Assembly (NCBI RefSeq): GCF_001644605.1
Contig: NZ_CP011388.1
Location: 582,501-646,500, forward strand
Reading direction: 5' to 3'
Origin: Paenibacillus swuensis
GTDB taxonomy: Bacteria > Bacillota > Bacilli > Paenibacillales > DY6
Length of the DNA stretch: 64,000 nucleotides
Shown: one piece after another, positions 35,591-45,140 of the stretch
Layout: every line of letters begins with the position of its first letter
Numbering within the stretch: position 1 is the first letter of the stretch
The notes under the pieces: model-generated
Databases searched by the model: none
Seen by the model: the letters and a program-made list of their open reading frames with translations, nothing else
Told to the model about the DNA's origin: nothing
Made by a program: the position numbers and the translations under genes

Positions 35591-36995
35591 AATATCCTCT
35601 GTCCTTTGCCGGTCGTAAAGCCGTGTCGCGATCCAACCTAATTTTGTTAGCGTAAGAGATGCCGAATAACAACCAATATGTTAATACAATGGGCGTACTG
35701 GACATCTGAGCGAACATGTTGTCGATCAGGAACCCCAACATGCCAATGGCGCTGCCGAAGCTGTATCCTTTGACGAGCGAAGATGCCGTTCTGGTAAATA
35801 CATAGTACGTGTTATAGAAGAAGAGGATCCAGATAGAAATATAAGTCAGGAAGAAGATGAGGCCATTCTCCACAAACAGCTCAAGAAACGTGTTCTCCGC
35901 GGTAAACGTGGTGGCATCTTGGCTTGCATAGGATTTCATATAAGCCGGGTATTCATATTTAAACCGGCCGGGACCGACGCCGAAGAACAGGTTCTCCTTA
36001 ATCATCTGGAGCGCTGTGTCATATACATAGAAACGCTGAATGACGCTGCGGTCTCCGAAATCGGTCGTTTGCTGCAGCCTGTTCTGGAAGATGTCCGGAA
36101 GTAAAGGGAAGGCAACCGCAAGGAGCACGACAATGCCGATGCCCATCCATTTCACCCGTGGCTTAGTACCGAAGAAAATCAGGGTAATAAAGCTGATCCC
36201 AAGGCCGATCCACGCCCCTCTGGAGTAGGTGAACACAAGAGAAGGCAGAGCTCCAATCAAAAACAGGCACAATGTCCATTTCAGTTTACGATCCGGGTTG
36301 TAGAAGAGCATACCGATTGCAATACCAATCATAATAATTAAATATGCTCCGAAGTAAATCGGGTTATCGAAGGTTGAATAGACTCTTATTTTGCCAATCG
36401 TATACTCAAAGCTCGGTCCCCATGGTTGCAATGCCGCTATACTTGTGCCCACAACATACTGAAGAACTCCGTTATACGCGGTCACGATGGCTGAAACTAG
36501 CAATAGCAGAATGACTTTCCTTAATCGAGCCTCATGAGTTACATAGAACAGACCGATGTAAAACGTCATGAAATATACAATACTTTTGATCCACTCTTTC
36601 ACCATGACCGAAGGGTCCACATTCGCATTAAAGATCAGGGATGACGTGGAGAATACAAACAACATGATAATGAAGGTATTACCTGAAGTTGAAGTCTGTT
36701 TATCCTGTTCAAACCAGAGGAGCATGATAAACGCATAGATGACCATGAGTTCATTGAGACTCAGACCTACACTGTAATAAATTTTAAATATCGAAAAGAA
36801 CGGAATGAGCAAGAGCGTAACTCCCGTAAACGTTTCCCGGTAAAATAAGGATAACAGCAACAGTACACCCGCAAGCCACAAGACCGAAGTAACCAGGTTC
36901 ACCGAAAGCAAGCCCAGGAACGGACCGGCGATATAAAGCCACTTCACGGAGATGATCCTGGAAGAAGACAGCGCCCCACTCCCGGCTAGCTTCAT
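35580..36995 (-). CDS. O-antigen ligase/polymerase-like membrane protein (Wzy role)
   Basis: 471 residues, about twelve membrane segments, with the large extracytoplasmic loop and FTYSRGAWIGLGIS plus FFGVGPGRFKYEYPAYMKS typical of the Wzy_C/WaaL superfamily. In a locus with a flippase, a co-polymerase and no lipid A, it is expected to polymerise repeat units on the outer face of the membrane. Overlaps the flippase stop by 4 bp. Confidence 0.9.
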   Translation of the reverse strand: MKLAGSGALSSSRIISVKWLYIAGPFLGLLSVNLVTSVLWLAGVLLLLSLFYRETFTGVTLLLIPFFSIFKIYYSVGLSLNELMVIYAFIMLLWFEQDKQTSTSGNTFIIMLFVFSTSSLIFNANVDPSVMVKEWIKSIVYFMTFYIGLFYVTHEARLRKVILLLLVSAIVTAYNGVLQYVVGTSIAALQPWGPSFEYTIGKIRVYSTFDNPIYFGAYLIIMIGIAIGMLFYNPDRKLKWTLCLFLIGALPSLVFTYSRGAWIGLGISFITLIFFGTKPRVKWMGIGIVVLLAVAFPLLPDIFQNRLQQTTDFGDRSVIQRFYVYDTALQMIKENLFFGVGPGRFKYEYPAYMKSYASQDATTFTAENTFLELFVENGLIFFLTYISIWILFFYNTYYVFTRTASSLVKGYSFGSAIGMLGFLIDNMFAQMSSTPIVLTYWLLFGISYANKIRLDRDTALRPAKDRGYYGH

Positions 36996-38488
36996 CCCGT
37001 AGCCCCCTCGTTCGCAGGAATTCTACGTGCCTTGCGAACATAAGGAATAACCATGACAGCATAAATCATGAGAATCAGTATGTAGAGAGAGACTTTCACC
37101 CCGCTGTGCAACTCCAACATGAACAGAGTGAAGAATCCCAGTAGGATGAACAGAGTGATGTAAAATGAGCGGATTCCCTCGACAGGTCCCGCCAATCTAA
37201 GCACAAAGCCCTGCAGGAGCATCAAGTCCGTGCCTACCCTCAGCAACCATGCGATAGCTGCTCCAACCGCCCCGAAGTTTAGGATGAGCATACAGCAGAT
37301 CGGAAGATAGCCGATAATCTCCGCCAAATGCGCCTTGGCTGTCAGATCAGGCCTTCCTAGCCCCTGCACAAGCGCGTAAGGAATGTTGGCGATCCCGTTG
37401 AGGAACACGCCCATGGCCAGAATTTGCATCACGCGGTAACTTTGATCCGCAAACTCGACATTGAGCCAGATCTCCATTATTCCATGGGCAAAAGTGACGA
37501 CAGTCAAAATCACCGGAAACATAGCCAGCATCGCGGCCGTCACACCTCTGAGATACAACGGGCCGATTCTGTCCGCCTGATGGCCCTTCATGCCGCTAAA
37601 CGCCGGAAACAGTACACTGGACAGCGCGCTTGGAATCATAAGTATCTTGGTTACCATCTCATAGGGTGTGGCGTAGTAGGCCACTGCAGCGATTGAGGTT
37701 AAACCGCCCATTAACAACCTGTCCATGTAAACCATCATAGGGCTTAGCACATTCGAAACGGTCATCCACCCGGCAAAATGGAGTACTTCCCTGATCCGTC
37801 TGAACCGAATATGGGAAGGGTTGAGCATCTGAGCATTCAATCGTCGGCATAACAGGTATTGGACCATAAGAAATCCAAACCGGACGGCTACTAACAGACC
37901 GACAACGTCAACTAAGCGGTTGGAGTATGTAAACACCACGAACAGCGGTCCAAGGAACGTAATTAACCCCAACGGAAGTCGGATGGCATTGACGAGATCA
38001 AACCGCTCATACGCCTCCATGATCCCCTTGAGGGAAGCGGACAGTGTTAGAACCGGAATAGATACTGACAGGATATACATACTGTGGAGCGCTTCTTCTC
38101 TTAGGGCATCGGGTAAACGCATGACCGTATTGGCAATCCAGGGAGCCGTCAGAAACAGCACGGCGGCCCCCGTAAAGCCGAGCAACAGGATGACCGTTGT
38201 CGTTGTAGAAGCTAACTCGGCGATGTCCTGCTTGTGATTCAAGGCTCGCTTCTCGGCAATGATTCGTGTTAACGCTCGGCCCAGTCCCAGATCGAAGATA
38301 CTGAAATACCCAATGATCACCCAACATAAGCTGAGTAGTCCAAAACGCTCCGTACCCATCCTCTCTATCAACAACGGAATGGAGCCGATCGCGACTAGTA
38401 CCGGAAGTCCAATGCCCAACAAGTTATATATCGTGTTTTTGGTTATGGTTTGGGTACTCAGGTTATTCGGTCGGTTGACTTCGTTCAT
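36992..38488 (-). CDS. Oligosaccharide flippase (Wzx, MOP superfamily)
   Basis: 498 residues with about fourteen membrane helices. The N-terminal TKNTIYNLLGIGLPVLVAIG and GLLSLCWVIIGYFSIFDLGLGRALTR are signature Wzx/PST segments. It flips undecaprenyl-diphosphate-linked repeat units outward. Start after GGGGGAGAAGG. Confidence 0.93.
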   Translation of the reverse strand: MNEVNRPNNLSTQTITKNTIYNLLGIGLPVLVAIGSIPLLIERMGTERFGLLSLCWVIIGYFSIFDLGLGRALTRIIAEKRALNHKQDIAELASTTTTVILLLGFTGAAVLFLTAPWIANTVMRLPDALREEALHSMYILSVSIPVLTLSASLKGIMEAYERFDLVNAIRLPLGLITFLGPLFVVFTYSNRLVDVVGLLVAVRFGFLMVQYLLCRRLNAQMLNPSHIRFRRIREVLHFAGWMTVSNVLSPMMVYMDRLLMGGLTSIAAVAYYATPYEMVTKILMIPSALSSVLFPAFSGMKGHQADRIGPLYLRGVTAAMLAMFPVILTVVTFAHGIMEIWLNVEFADQSYRVMQILAMGVFLNGIANIPYALVQGLGRPDLTAKAHLAEIIGYLPICCMLILNFGAVGAAIAWLLRVGTDLMLLQGFVLRLAGPVEGIRSFYITLFILLGFFTLFMLELHSGVKVSLYILILMIYAVMVIPYVRKARRIPANEGATG

Positions 38489-38517
38489 ATGTATTTACCT
38501 TCTCCCCCTGAGAACAA

Positions 38518-40350
38518 CTAGTTGCTTTGCAGTGCCTGATTACGATAGGAAGGCACGATGTAGTTCAGCGCGTCTTTAATCTGGTCGGCGTTCCCGTCAA
38601 GCAGCTTCTCCAGTCGCTTAATCTTCAGTTCCAGCTCGGAGACGCTCAGGTTCCCGGGTAATCCGATAAAGATCTGGTTATGCACCGTCTTGGAAATTCC
38701 TTCTTCGTTGGTCAACAGCTCTTCGTACAGCTTCTCCCCGGGCCTTAATCCCGTGTAAACAATATCAATGTCCCTGCCTTCCTCAAGTCCGGATAGTCGG
38801 ATGAGATCTCTGGCCAAATCCACAATCTTCACAGGTTCTCCCATGTCCAAAATAAACACTTCGCCGCCTTTCACTAACGAACCTGCCTGAATGACAAGTT
38901 GGGAGGCTTCGGGTATGGTCATGAAGAAGCGATACATGCGGGGATCGGTTACGGTCACCGGGCCACCGCCCAGAATCTGTTGTTTAAAGAACGGAATCAC
39001 GCTGCCCCGGCTTCCGAGTACATTGCCGAAGCGAACGGCGGCATACTTGGTCTGGCTGTGCGCACCGATCGTCTGGACGATCATCTCCGCCACACGCTTT
39101 GTCGCGCCCATGACACTGGTGGGGTTTACCGCTTTATCCGTAGAGATCAGCACAAACCGCTCCACTCGATTACGATCCGCGCATTCGGCCATAATCTTGG
39201 TGCCGATAATATTGTTCTTAACGGCTTCCGCCGGGTTGCTTTCCATTAAGGGCACATGCTTATGCGCAGCGGCGTGAAAGACGACCTGCGGCCTGTATAG
39301 TTGAAATACATTCTCTATTCTTGTCGCATGCTGAATATCGGCAATCACCGTTTCAATGCGGATGTGAGGCACAAGTCTCCTCAATTCGGTTTCAATGGAG
39401 AAGATGCTGTTCTCCCCATGACCCAACAGAACAAGGGAGCTCGGATGAAATTGAACGATCTGCCGGCATAACTCCGAACCGATCGAACCGCCCGCGCCGG
39501 TAATCAACACCGTCTTCCCCTCGATGTAATTGGAAATTTGCCGTTGGTCCATACGAATCGGGTCTCTCTGCAGGAGATCTTCCACATCTACATCTTTAAT
39601 GGTGTTAATCGTAACTTTGCCGTTAATCAGATCGTCAATTCTCGGAATAATCTTTAGTTTGGCGGTTGTAAGCTTCGCCTGTTCAATGATGTCATGAATC
39701 GCTTTCTGAGGCGCGGAAGGGATTGCGATAATGATGTCATTAATGCCGTAAAGCTCTACAGCGGCCTGGATCCGCTCCCTGCCTCCAAGTACAGGGATCC
39801 CGCTGATCCTTAATCTGTGTTTTCTGGGATCGTCATCGATATAAGCAACTGGTTGAAGGGTGCGATGTCGTTTAAGCTCTTCGCATACCAACGTTCCGCA
39901 GCTGCCCGCGCCGATGATGAGCGCTTTTCTTAGCGTAGGGTCAGGAGTGTTGCGACGGTTTAACTTCACATGGACTCTCCAGAACAGCCTGATGGTTCCC
40001 GTTAACAGAATCATCGTTTCGAAAGAGAGGACAAATACCGAAAGGGGCACGACATAACCCAATATATAATAAGTGAATATGTAAGACAGCGCATTCCCGG
40101 CCATAACCGCACCAAAGATAAGCAACACATCCTCTACATTCGCGTATTTCCACATCCGATTATAGAAGTTAAATGCTATTAACAGCGCCGTACATATGCA
40201 AACCGTTAACAAGGCATTGATATAAAACTGATCCAAATAATGATCCGGAATGTCGCCGTAAAAGCGGAAAAAGTATGACAAAAAGATACTAAGTGTAACA
40301 ATGAAAATGTCGACAATTAATAAGCTTAAGAAACGATAACGGTAAGTCAT
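38518..40350 (-). CDS. FlaA1/CapD family UDP-GlcNAc 4,6-dehydratase, membrane-bound (PglF/EpsC-like)
   Basis: 610 residues: four N-terminal membrane helices, a CoA-binding-like domain (LRKALIIGAGSCGTLVCEEL), and an extended SDR with VLITGAGGSIGSELCRQI and STDKAVNPTSVMGATKRVAE, where Met replaces the usual catalytic Tyr, as in PglF/FlaA1. Expected reaction: UDP-GlcNAc to UDP-4-keto-6-deoxy-GlcNAc, the first step to bacillosamine. First gene of the minus-strand biosynthetic arm. Confidence 0.94.
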   Translation of the reverse strand: MTYRYRFLSLLIVDIFIVTLSIFLSYFFRFYGDIPDHYLDQFYINALLTVCICTALLIAFNFYNRMWKYANVEDVLLIFGAVMAGNALSYIFTYYILGYVVPLSVFVLSFETMILLTGTIRLFWRVHVKLNRRNTPDPTLRKALIIGAGSCGTLVCEELKRHRTLQPVAYIDDDPRKHRLRISGIPVLGGRERIQAAVELYGINDIIIAIPSAPQKAIHDIIEQAKLTTAKLKIIPRIDDLINGKVTINTIKDVDVEDLLQRDPIRMDQRQISNYIEGKTVLITGAGGSIGSELCRQIVQFHPSSLVLLGHGENSIFSIETELRRLVPHIRIETVIADIQHATRIENVFQLYRPQVVFHAAAHKHVPLMESNPAEAVKNNIIGTKIMAECADRNRVERFVLISTDKAVNPTSVMGATKRVAEMIVQTIGAHSQTKYAAVRFGNVLGSRGSVIPFFKQQILGGGPVTVTDPRMYRFFMTIPEASQLVIQAGSLVKGGEVFILDMGEPVKIVDLARDLIRLSGLEEGRDIDIVYTGLRPGEKLYEELLTNEEGISKTVHNQIFIGLPGNLSVSELELKIKRLEKLLDGNADQIKDALNYIVPSYRNQALQSN

Positions 40351-40416
40351 TAGGATCCACTGCCTTCTCTGGGGGAATTATGCGCTATTCGAATCCATGA
40401 TATGAGAATGTAATAA

Positions 40417-40450
40417 ACAATCATCCTCCCTCTGCCGAGAGGATGATTGT
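40417..40450 (-). terminator. Hairpin between the FN3/CBM gene and the epsC-like gene
   Basis: A perfect 12-bp stem ACAATCATCCTC/GAGGATGATTGT with a 10-nt loop follows the FN3-protein stop; the tail TTTATTAC is a poor T-run, so it may be leaky or act as an attenuator or RNA-processing site ahead of the polysaccharide operon. Confidence 0.65.
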
Positions 40451-40469
40451 CCGGCTAATTCATTAAAGG

Positions 40470-43400
40470 TTACTCAAATAAAATCTGATCCGCATACAAC
40501 GCTCCCGATCCGTCGCTCCCTGTTCCTGTGAGAAGCACGTATACCCTCGCGGTTGTAGTCCCGGCAGGAATGATACCGGTTTTGTCATAGCGGACATAGC
40601 CGCCGTTGGGTGAAGTAATGTCTATATATCCGCTACCTACAACTTGATTTACATTGTTATAGAAGTTAACAAATAATTGGGCTTTGGCATGATGCAATGA
40701 CGTTACGTTCAGATCGCCGCCCAGTCTGTAAGGCCTGCCCGCTTCGGCCGTGACAATTTGCGAAATCATGACGGTTGCTCCGGGATAGAGGTCTGTCGCC
40801 GCCAGGGATTGCGCAAACTGACCGGATACAACCTGGCCTTCCGCCTTGTTCCATTGAGGGCCAGTCACCCCTTGCGACGCGTAAGGGATCCATGAATCCG
40901 CGGTTCCGTTATTGGCAGTATACTGTTCAAAATCTTTGTTCTTAAGCATCCATTTGGTTGTTGCGAAGTGGAGATCATCGACAACGACAGAACCGGAACC
41001 ATGCTCCGATCCAGATCTGAGTATGGCGTAAACTCTCGCCTGAACCGCGGTTAACGGAATCGTGCCGCTTTTCTCCAGTGCCACAAACCCGTTCGTGGCA
41101 GAAACAACATCCACACTCGTGTTACCTACGATCTGATTGTTGCTATTATAGAAATTAATGAATAGCTGGGCCTGGCTACCTTGAATATGTTCCAGATTGA
41201 AGTTACCGGATAACTGGTACGGCTTTCCTCCTTGTACAGGAAGCAGCTGCCAAGCCATAATCGTATTTCCGCTTGCCATATTCTCCCCGGATAATCGGAT
41301 GGCGGAAGTCCCTGAAGTGATCGGCGACTCCGTAGCATACACATTTCCGGTAACACCCGCGGGAATGAACTTGGTCCATCCTTCCGCAAACCCCGTCGTC
41401 GCGCTCATGTTCTCAAAGCTTCCGTTCATAAGCGGAATCCCTTCCGTAATGAACTTGAATTGATCCACAAACAGAGATCCCGATCCTTGCTCCGCGATTG
41501 CTCGGATCATGGCGTATACCCTTGCACTTGTAGCGGTTGCAGGGATTGTTCCAATCTTCTCAACCTTCCTATAACGTTGAGTAGGAGACAGAATATCCAC
41601 ATTGGCGCTGCCGACAACCTGGTTGTTGACGTCGTAAAAATTTACGAACAGCTGAGCTTTAGCGTTAGTAAGTTGCTCCGCCAGAAGTTGAGAGGACACA
41701 TAATAAGGTTGATTCGGTTGCACATAGAACAACTGTGAAACCATGGCTGTTCCCTGGTTCGGCAACATGGAAGTGACGATCTTCTGCGCTTTGGCACCGG
41801 AGGCAACCTGTTCCCCCGTCAGCGCAAATTCAGTTAATGCTCCCGCGGGTGCAAATTTAGCCCAACCCTCGGCAACGTTATTGCTGCCTTCCGTTTCAAA
41901 GTCAGGGTTCAGCACAGCGTTGCGGCTAATGGCAAAAGCCATATTGTCCACGTATAATTTGCCGGATCCTTGATCCCCCGTAGCCCTCAGGATCGTATAT
42001 ACACGCGCGGTTGCGGCATCCTTCGGAATAAATGCCGACTTGCTTACCTTCGCGTAAGCTCCCGTGGCGGATTGGCTCTCCGCCGATGCGCTGGCAACGA
42101 CCGCATTCTGCGCGTTGTAGAAATTCACAAACACCTGTACCTTGGCATTGGTGAGCTCCTCAATTCTCAGGGAAGCACTTAAATCATAAGGTTTGCCTGC
42201 GGGTACCGGAATCAGTTGAGAGATCATGACCGTTCCGTTCAAAGGGATGGCGGTGGCCGCAATCTTCATGGCATACTTGCCGCTGTCCACTGGCGCGATG
42301 GTTCTCTGGATATCCGCCGTCGCACCCGCGGCCGTGAATTTGGTCCAACCATCCGCAACAGACGCGTCCGTCAACAATTCGAACCCCGGGTTCACCAGAT
42401 GATTAAACGGATCTTGCCCCGCGTTGGACGGCGGCAAGGTTACAGGCACGTTCAGGACCGCCTCAACCGGCGCCGAAGACGCGCTCTCTGTGCCGTAGGC
42501 ATTGTTTGCCGTCACTTGATAATGAAGTTTGATCGGAGCGGTAATAGGCATATCTTTCAGGAAACTATCCGTAAAGGTTAGTGATGTGACCGGCCCATAT
42601 ACATTAGCCAAGACGGATTGGTCCGATCCGGGCAAGGTCCGGTAGATGTTATACGCCTGCGCTTGTTCGGAAGCGGACCAAGTCAACCTGACCTCCTTAC
42701 CCGCAACCTCCGCCTTCAGATCGGCGGGAACGCGAGCGACGTTGGAATGCATGGTGAACGTCACCTTGTTGGAATAGTCCGATTCCAGAGCCTCTTCCTC
42801 CACTGCCGAAATGCGGTAAGTAAACGTGGTATCTTCAGTGTAAGTCGCGCCTATAATTTGCTCCAGCCAGCGCACGGAAGACGGCAGTTCCGCAATCAGC
42901 TGAAACGGCGCATCCTGTGTCTGACGGTATACTTTATAACCGACCGCGCCATCCACAGCGGACCAGTTAAGCTTTGCGACCGCCTGACTCAGCTCCCCTT
43001 CCAGCACGGAAGCACCCAAACTTTTCTTCAACGTTACTGATTGCGGCGTTGACATTAAGGATTCAGTTCCATAGGCGCTGATTGCTGTCACCGCGTAGTC
43101 ATATAAGGTGTTCTCTGTATAAAATTGTTCTTTCAACGTGTTGTCAGTAAAGCTGGTACCGGCAATGACAGGTTCCGGAGTCAAGAGGACATAGTCTTCT
43201 GTCCCAGAGACCTTGCGATACACCTTGTAACCTGCTGCTCCATCGGAAGAGCTCCACGAAAGGCTTACAATTTTCTTGGATAGGGCCGCGTTAAGACTTA
43301 ACGGGGAATCGGCCGTATTCTTGGGAAGCACTACTTCCGCCGGGGATGATTTCAACGACTCCCTTCCCTGTCCGTCCAATGCGGCAATGATGTAATATTG

Positions 43401-44840
43401 CTTCTTGTCCTTAGGTAAGCTGACGGCTACGGAAGCGTCTGTGTAAGGTGGCTCCAACACCCTGTCAAGCAATGTAAATCCTGTTTCTTTGGAGTCCGAC
43501 CGATAAATGTGATACCCGGAAGATCCCTCCTTGGAACTCCAGTTTAATTCCACCTGATGATCCACCATCACTGCGACTATGCCGGAAGGCCCGGACGGAG
43601 GCTTAAGAACTACGCTCACCGGAGTTGATTTCGCGGATTCCGTTTGATACGGATTGACGCTGGAAATCGTATAATAATAGACTTTGTCTGAAGTTACATA
43701 TAAATCTTGTAAGGAAGAATCCGCGAACTGATTGACCGCGACAGGCGCACTGTTCACCTTAGTAAACGGACCCTTGACGCTGCTCGATCGATAAACATTA
43801 TACTGCGTGGCATTGGTCGCTTGCGCCCAGGAAAGGTGTATAACATTATTCTCATTCAACGCGGTTACTTTACTGGGAATCGCCGGCACATTGGATGGAA
43901 TAACCACGGATTTCACGGCTGGCAGCGAGTTATTCTCCCATGCATCCACAGCCGTTACCGCATAGTAGTACCGTGTGTCTTTAATCACATGTTGGCGGTT
44001 GACGGGTACCGTAAATGCTGTGGACGTGACAGCATCGGACAGAAGGGTCTTCAACGGCGAAGACGCGCTTGTAGACCAGTGCACTTTATACTTTGCGGCG
44101 CCCGGTGAAGCCTGCCATTCAAGCTTCACACTTCCATCGGCATAAGACGCGCTCAGCTTCGCGGGAACTGCCGGCGGCAATTTCAAGATCATGACCGCCG
44201 CCGACTTGTTCGATTCCAGGTTAAATCGATCCACTGCAGTAACGAAGTAATACACAGGCGTCGAAGTCTTCACATTCAGGGAAGCGAAGCTGACATCCGT
44301 ATAAGCCGTCGCTGTTAACGGAACCGGGCCGCTGATCAACTGCGCGTTGCCTGTCTTGCTTAAGGCTCGATACACCTTATAGCCTGTCGCATCCTTAGCG
44401 GAAGTCCAGGTTAACAGGATCTTGTCCGACGCGTTAACAGCGCGAACAGATCCCGGGACAGCAGCTGTATTCTTCGGGTAAACGGCGCTTACAGACACCG
44501 AACCCTTCGATTCCACACCGGCGGAGTCCGTGGCGGTTACATGATATGTAAACCTCGTATCCTTAGTAATCCCGCCTACGCCTACCAAATCCACATAACT
44601 CAGTTCTCCGTTTACTGGCGAACCGATGAATTCATATTTCTTGGTAACATTGGAGTATCGATACACTTTGTAGCTTTGGGCGCCTGCAACGGCATTCCAG
44701 CTAATGTTTAATTTGTCTCCGGTCAGCTTGGCTTGGACACTGTTAGGGGGTTGAGACGTAGTCGCGCCTGAAGCTGGCATTACGGCTAATAGCTGGACCG
44801 CCAATATTATTGAAAGGACTAACGAGAGCGTTTTCTTCAT
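40470..44840 (-). CDS. Giant secreted protein: eight FN3 domains plus four carbohydrate-binding-like modules
   Basis: 1456 residues. A signal peptide occupies residues 1-25 (MKKTLSLVLSIILAVQLLAV...). Residues ~29-808 are eight FN3 repeats of about 97 residues, each with a core like LSWSxxxGAxxYKVYR. Residues ~813-1456 are four homologous modules starting near 813, 972, 1133 and 1297; each opens with NPGFE/NGSFE-like text, then EGWTKF, and ends with a QLFVNFY... ARVYxxLR block, the pattern of CBM4_9-like jelly rolls. No catalytic domain, LPXTG, or S-layer homology motif is visible. It lies directly upstream of the polysaccharide operon on the same strand and could bind the polymer at the cell surface; that is inference. 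The ATG follows GGAGG. Confidence 0.9.
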   Translation of the reverse strand: MKKTLSLVLSIILAVQLLAVMPASGATTSQPPNSVQAKLTGDKLNISWNAVAGAQSYKVYRYSNVTKKYEFIGSPVNGELSYVDLVGVGGITKDTRFTYHVTATDSAGVESKGSVSVSAVYPKNTAAVPGSVRAVNASDKILLTWTSAKDATGYKVYRALSKTGNAQLISGPVPLTATAYTDVSFASLNVKTSTPVYYFVTAVDRFNLESNKSAAVMILKLPPAVPAKLSASYADGSVKLEWQASPGAAKYKVHWSTSASSPLKTLLSDAVTSTAFTVPVNRQHVIKDTRYYYAVTAVDAWENNSLPAVKSVVIPSNVPAIPSKVTALNENNVIHLSWAQATNATQYNVYRSSSVKGPFTKVNSAPVAVNQFADSSLQDLYVTSDKVYYYTISSVNPYQTESAKSTPVSVVLKPPSGPSGIVAVMVDHQVELNWSSKEGSSGYHIYRSDSKETGFTLLDRVLEPPYTDASVAVSLPKDKKQYYIIAALDGQGRESLKSSPAEVVLPKNTADSPLSLNAALSKKIVSLSWSSSDGAAGYKVYRKVSGTEDYVLLTPEPVIAGTSFTDNTLKEQFYTENTLYDYAVTAISAYGTESLMSTPQSVTLKKSLGASVLEGELSQAVAKLNWSAVDGAVGYKVYRQTQDAPFQLIAELPSSVRWLEQIIGATYTEDTTFTYRISAVEEEALESDYSNKVTFTMHSNVARVPADLKAEVAGKEVRLTWSASEQAQAYNIYRTLPGSDQSVLANVYGPVTSLTFTDSFLKDMPITAPIKLHYQVTANNAYGTESASSAPVEAVLNVPVTLPPSNAGQDPFNHLVNPGFELLTDASVADGWTKFTAAGATADIQRTIAPVDSGKYAMKIAATAIPLNGTVMISQLIPVPAGKPYDLSASLRIEELTNAKVQVFVNFYNAQNAVVASASAESQSATGAYAKVSKSAFIPKDAATARVYTILRATGDQGSGKLYVDNMAFAISRNAVLNPDFETEGSNNVAEGWAKFAPAGALTEFALTGEQVASGAKAQKIVTSMLPNQGTAMVSQLFYVQPNQPYYVSSQLLAEQLTNAKAQLFVNFYDVNNQVVGSANVDILSPTQRYRKVEKIGTIPATATSARVYAMIRAIAEQGSGSLFVDQFKFITEGIPLMNGSFENMSATTGFAEGWTKFIPAGVTGNVYATESPITSGTSAIRLSGENMASGNTIMAWQLLPVQGGKPYQLSGNFNLEHIQGSQAQLFINFYNSNNQIVGNTSVDVVSATNGFVALEKSGTIPLTAVQARVYAILRSGSEHGSGSVVVDDLHFATTKWMLKNKDFEQYTANNGTADSWIPYASQGVTGPQWNKAEGQVVSGQFAQSLAATDLYPGATVMISQIVTAEAGRPYRLGGDLNVTSLHHAKAQLFVNFYNNVNQVVGSGYIDITSPNGGYVRYDKTGIIPAGTTTARVYVLLTGTGSDGSGALYADQILFE

Positions 44841-44977
44841 TCCATGACCTCCATAATAAGACTACTTGCAAAATATAAATAATATGTTGAAATATGATGT
44901 CGAAAGAGGATTGTAAAAGGTACGCATGTAGGACTAAAGTAGGGAACCTGTAGAGAGGATTTTAAATGTATAAATTT

Positions 44978-45007
44978 ACTATATCATAGGCTAATCCTGG
45001 CGGTAAA
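44978..45007 (-). promoter_or_regulatory. Predicted promoter of the FN3/CBM gene
   Basis: Minus-strand -35 TTTACC (45007-45002) and -10 TATAGT (44983-44978), 18 bp apart, leaving a leader of about 130 nt. Confidence 0.5.
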
Positions 45008-45066
45008 TACATATTTGGTCTCATTTCTGGCGTTATTCACATGTTTACATAAGCTTTAGAAACCAC

Positions 45067-45118
45067 AAAAAAAATGCCTCCCGAATTGTCGCATTCAGCA
45101 ACATTCGACAGACATTTA
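45067..45118 (-). terminator. Intrinsic terminator of fabI
   Basis: Minus-strand stem AAATG-CT-CGAAT/ATTCG-AG-CATTT followed by an eight-T run, 22 bp after the fabI stop. Confidence 0.8.
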
Positions 45119-45140
45119 TGAATCTCCTAGGTATTAAGAA

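Larger units (their letters stand above)
44841..45140. other. 300-bp gene-free stretch upstream of the FN3/CBM gene
   Basis: It contains the fabI terminator (45067-45118), a predicted promoter (44978-45007) and about 135 bp of leader before the FN3/CBM gene start. No further coding sequence or recognised RNA element is visible. Confidence 0.6.

Noticed and set aside
40351-40469. EAR (epsC) antitermination RNA
   Set aside because: Position is right but I cannot recognise the multi-helix fold; kept only as something to test.
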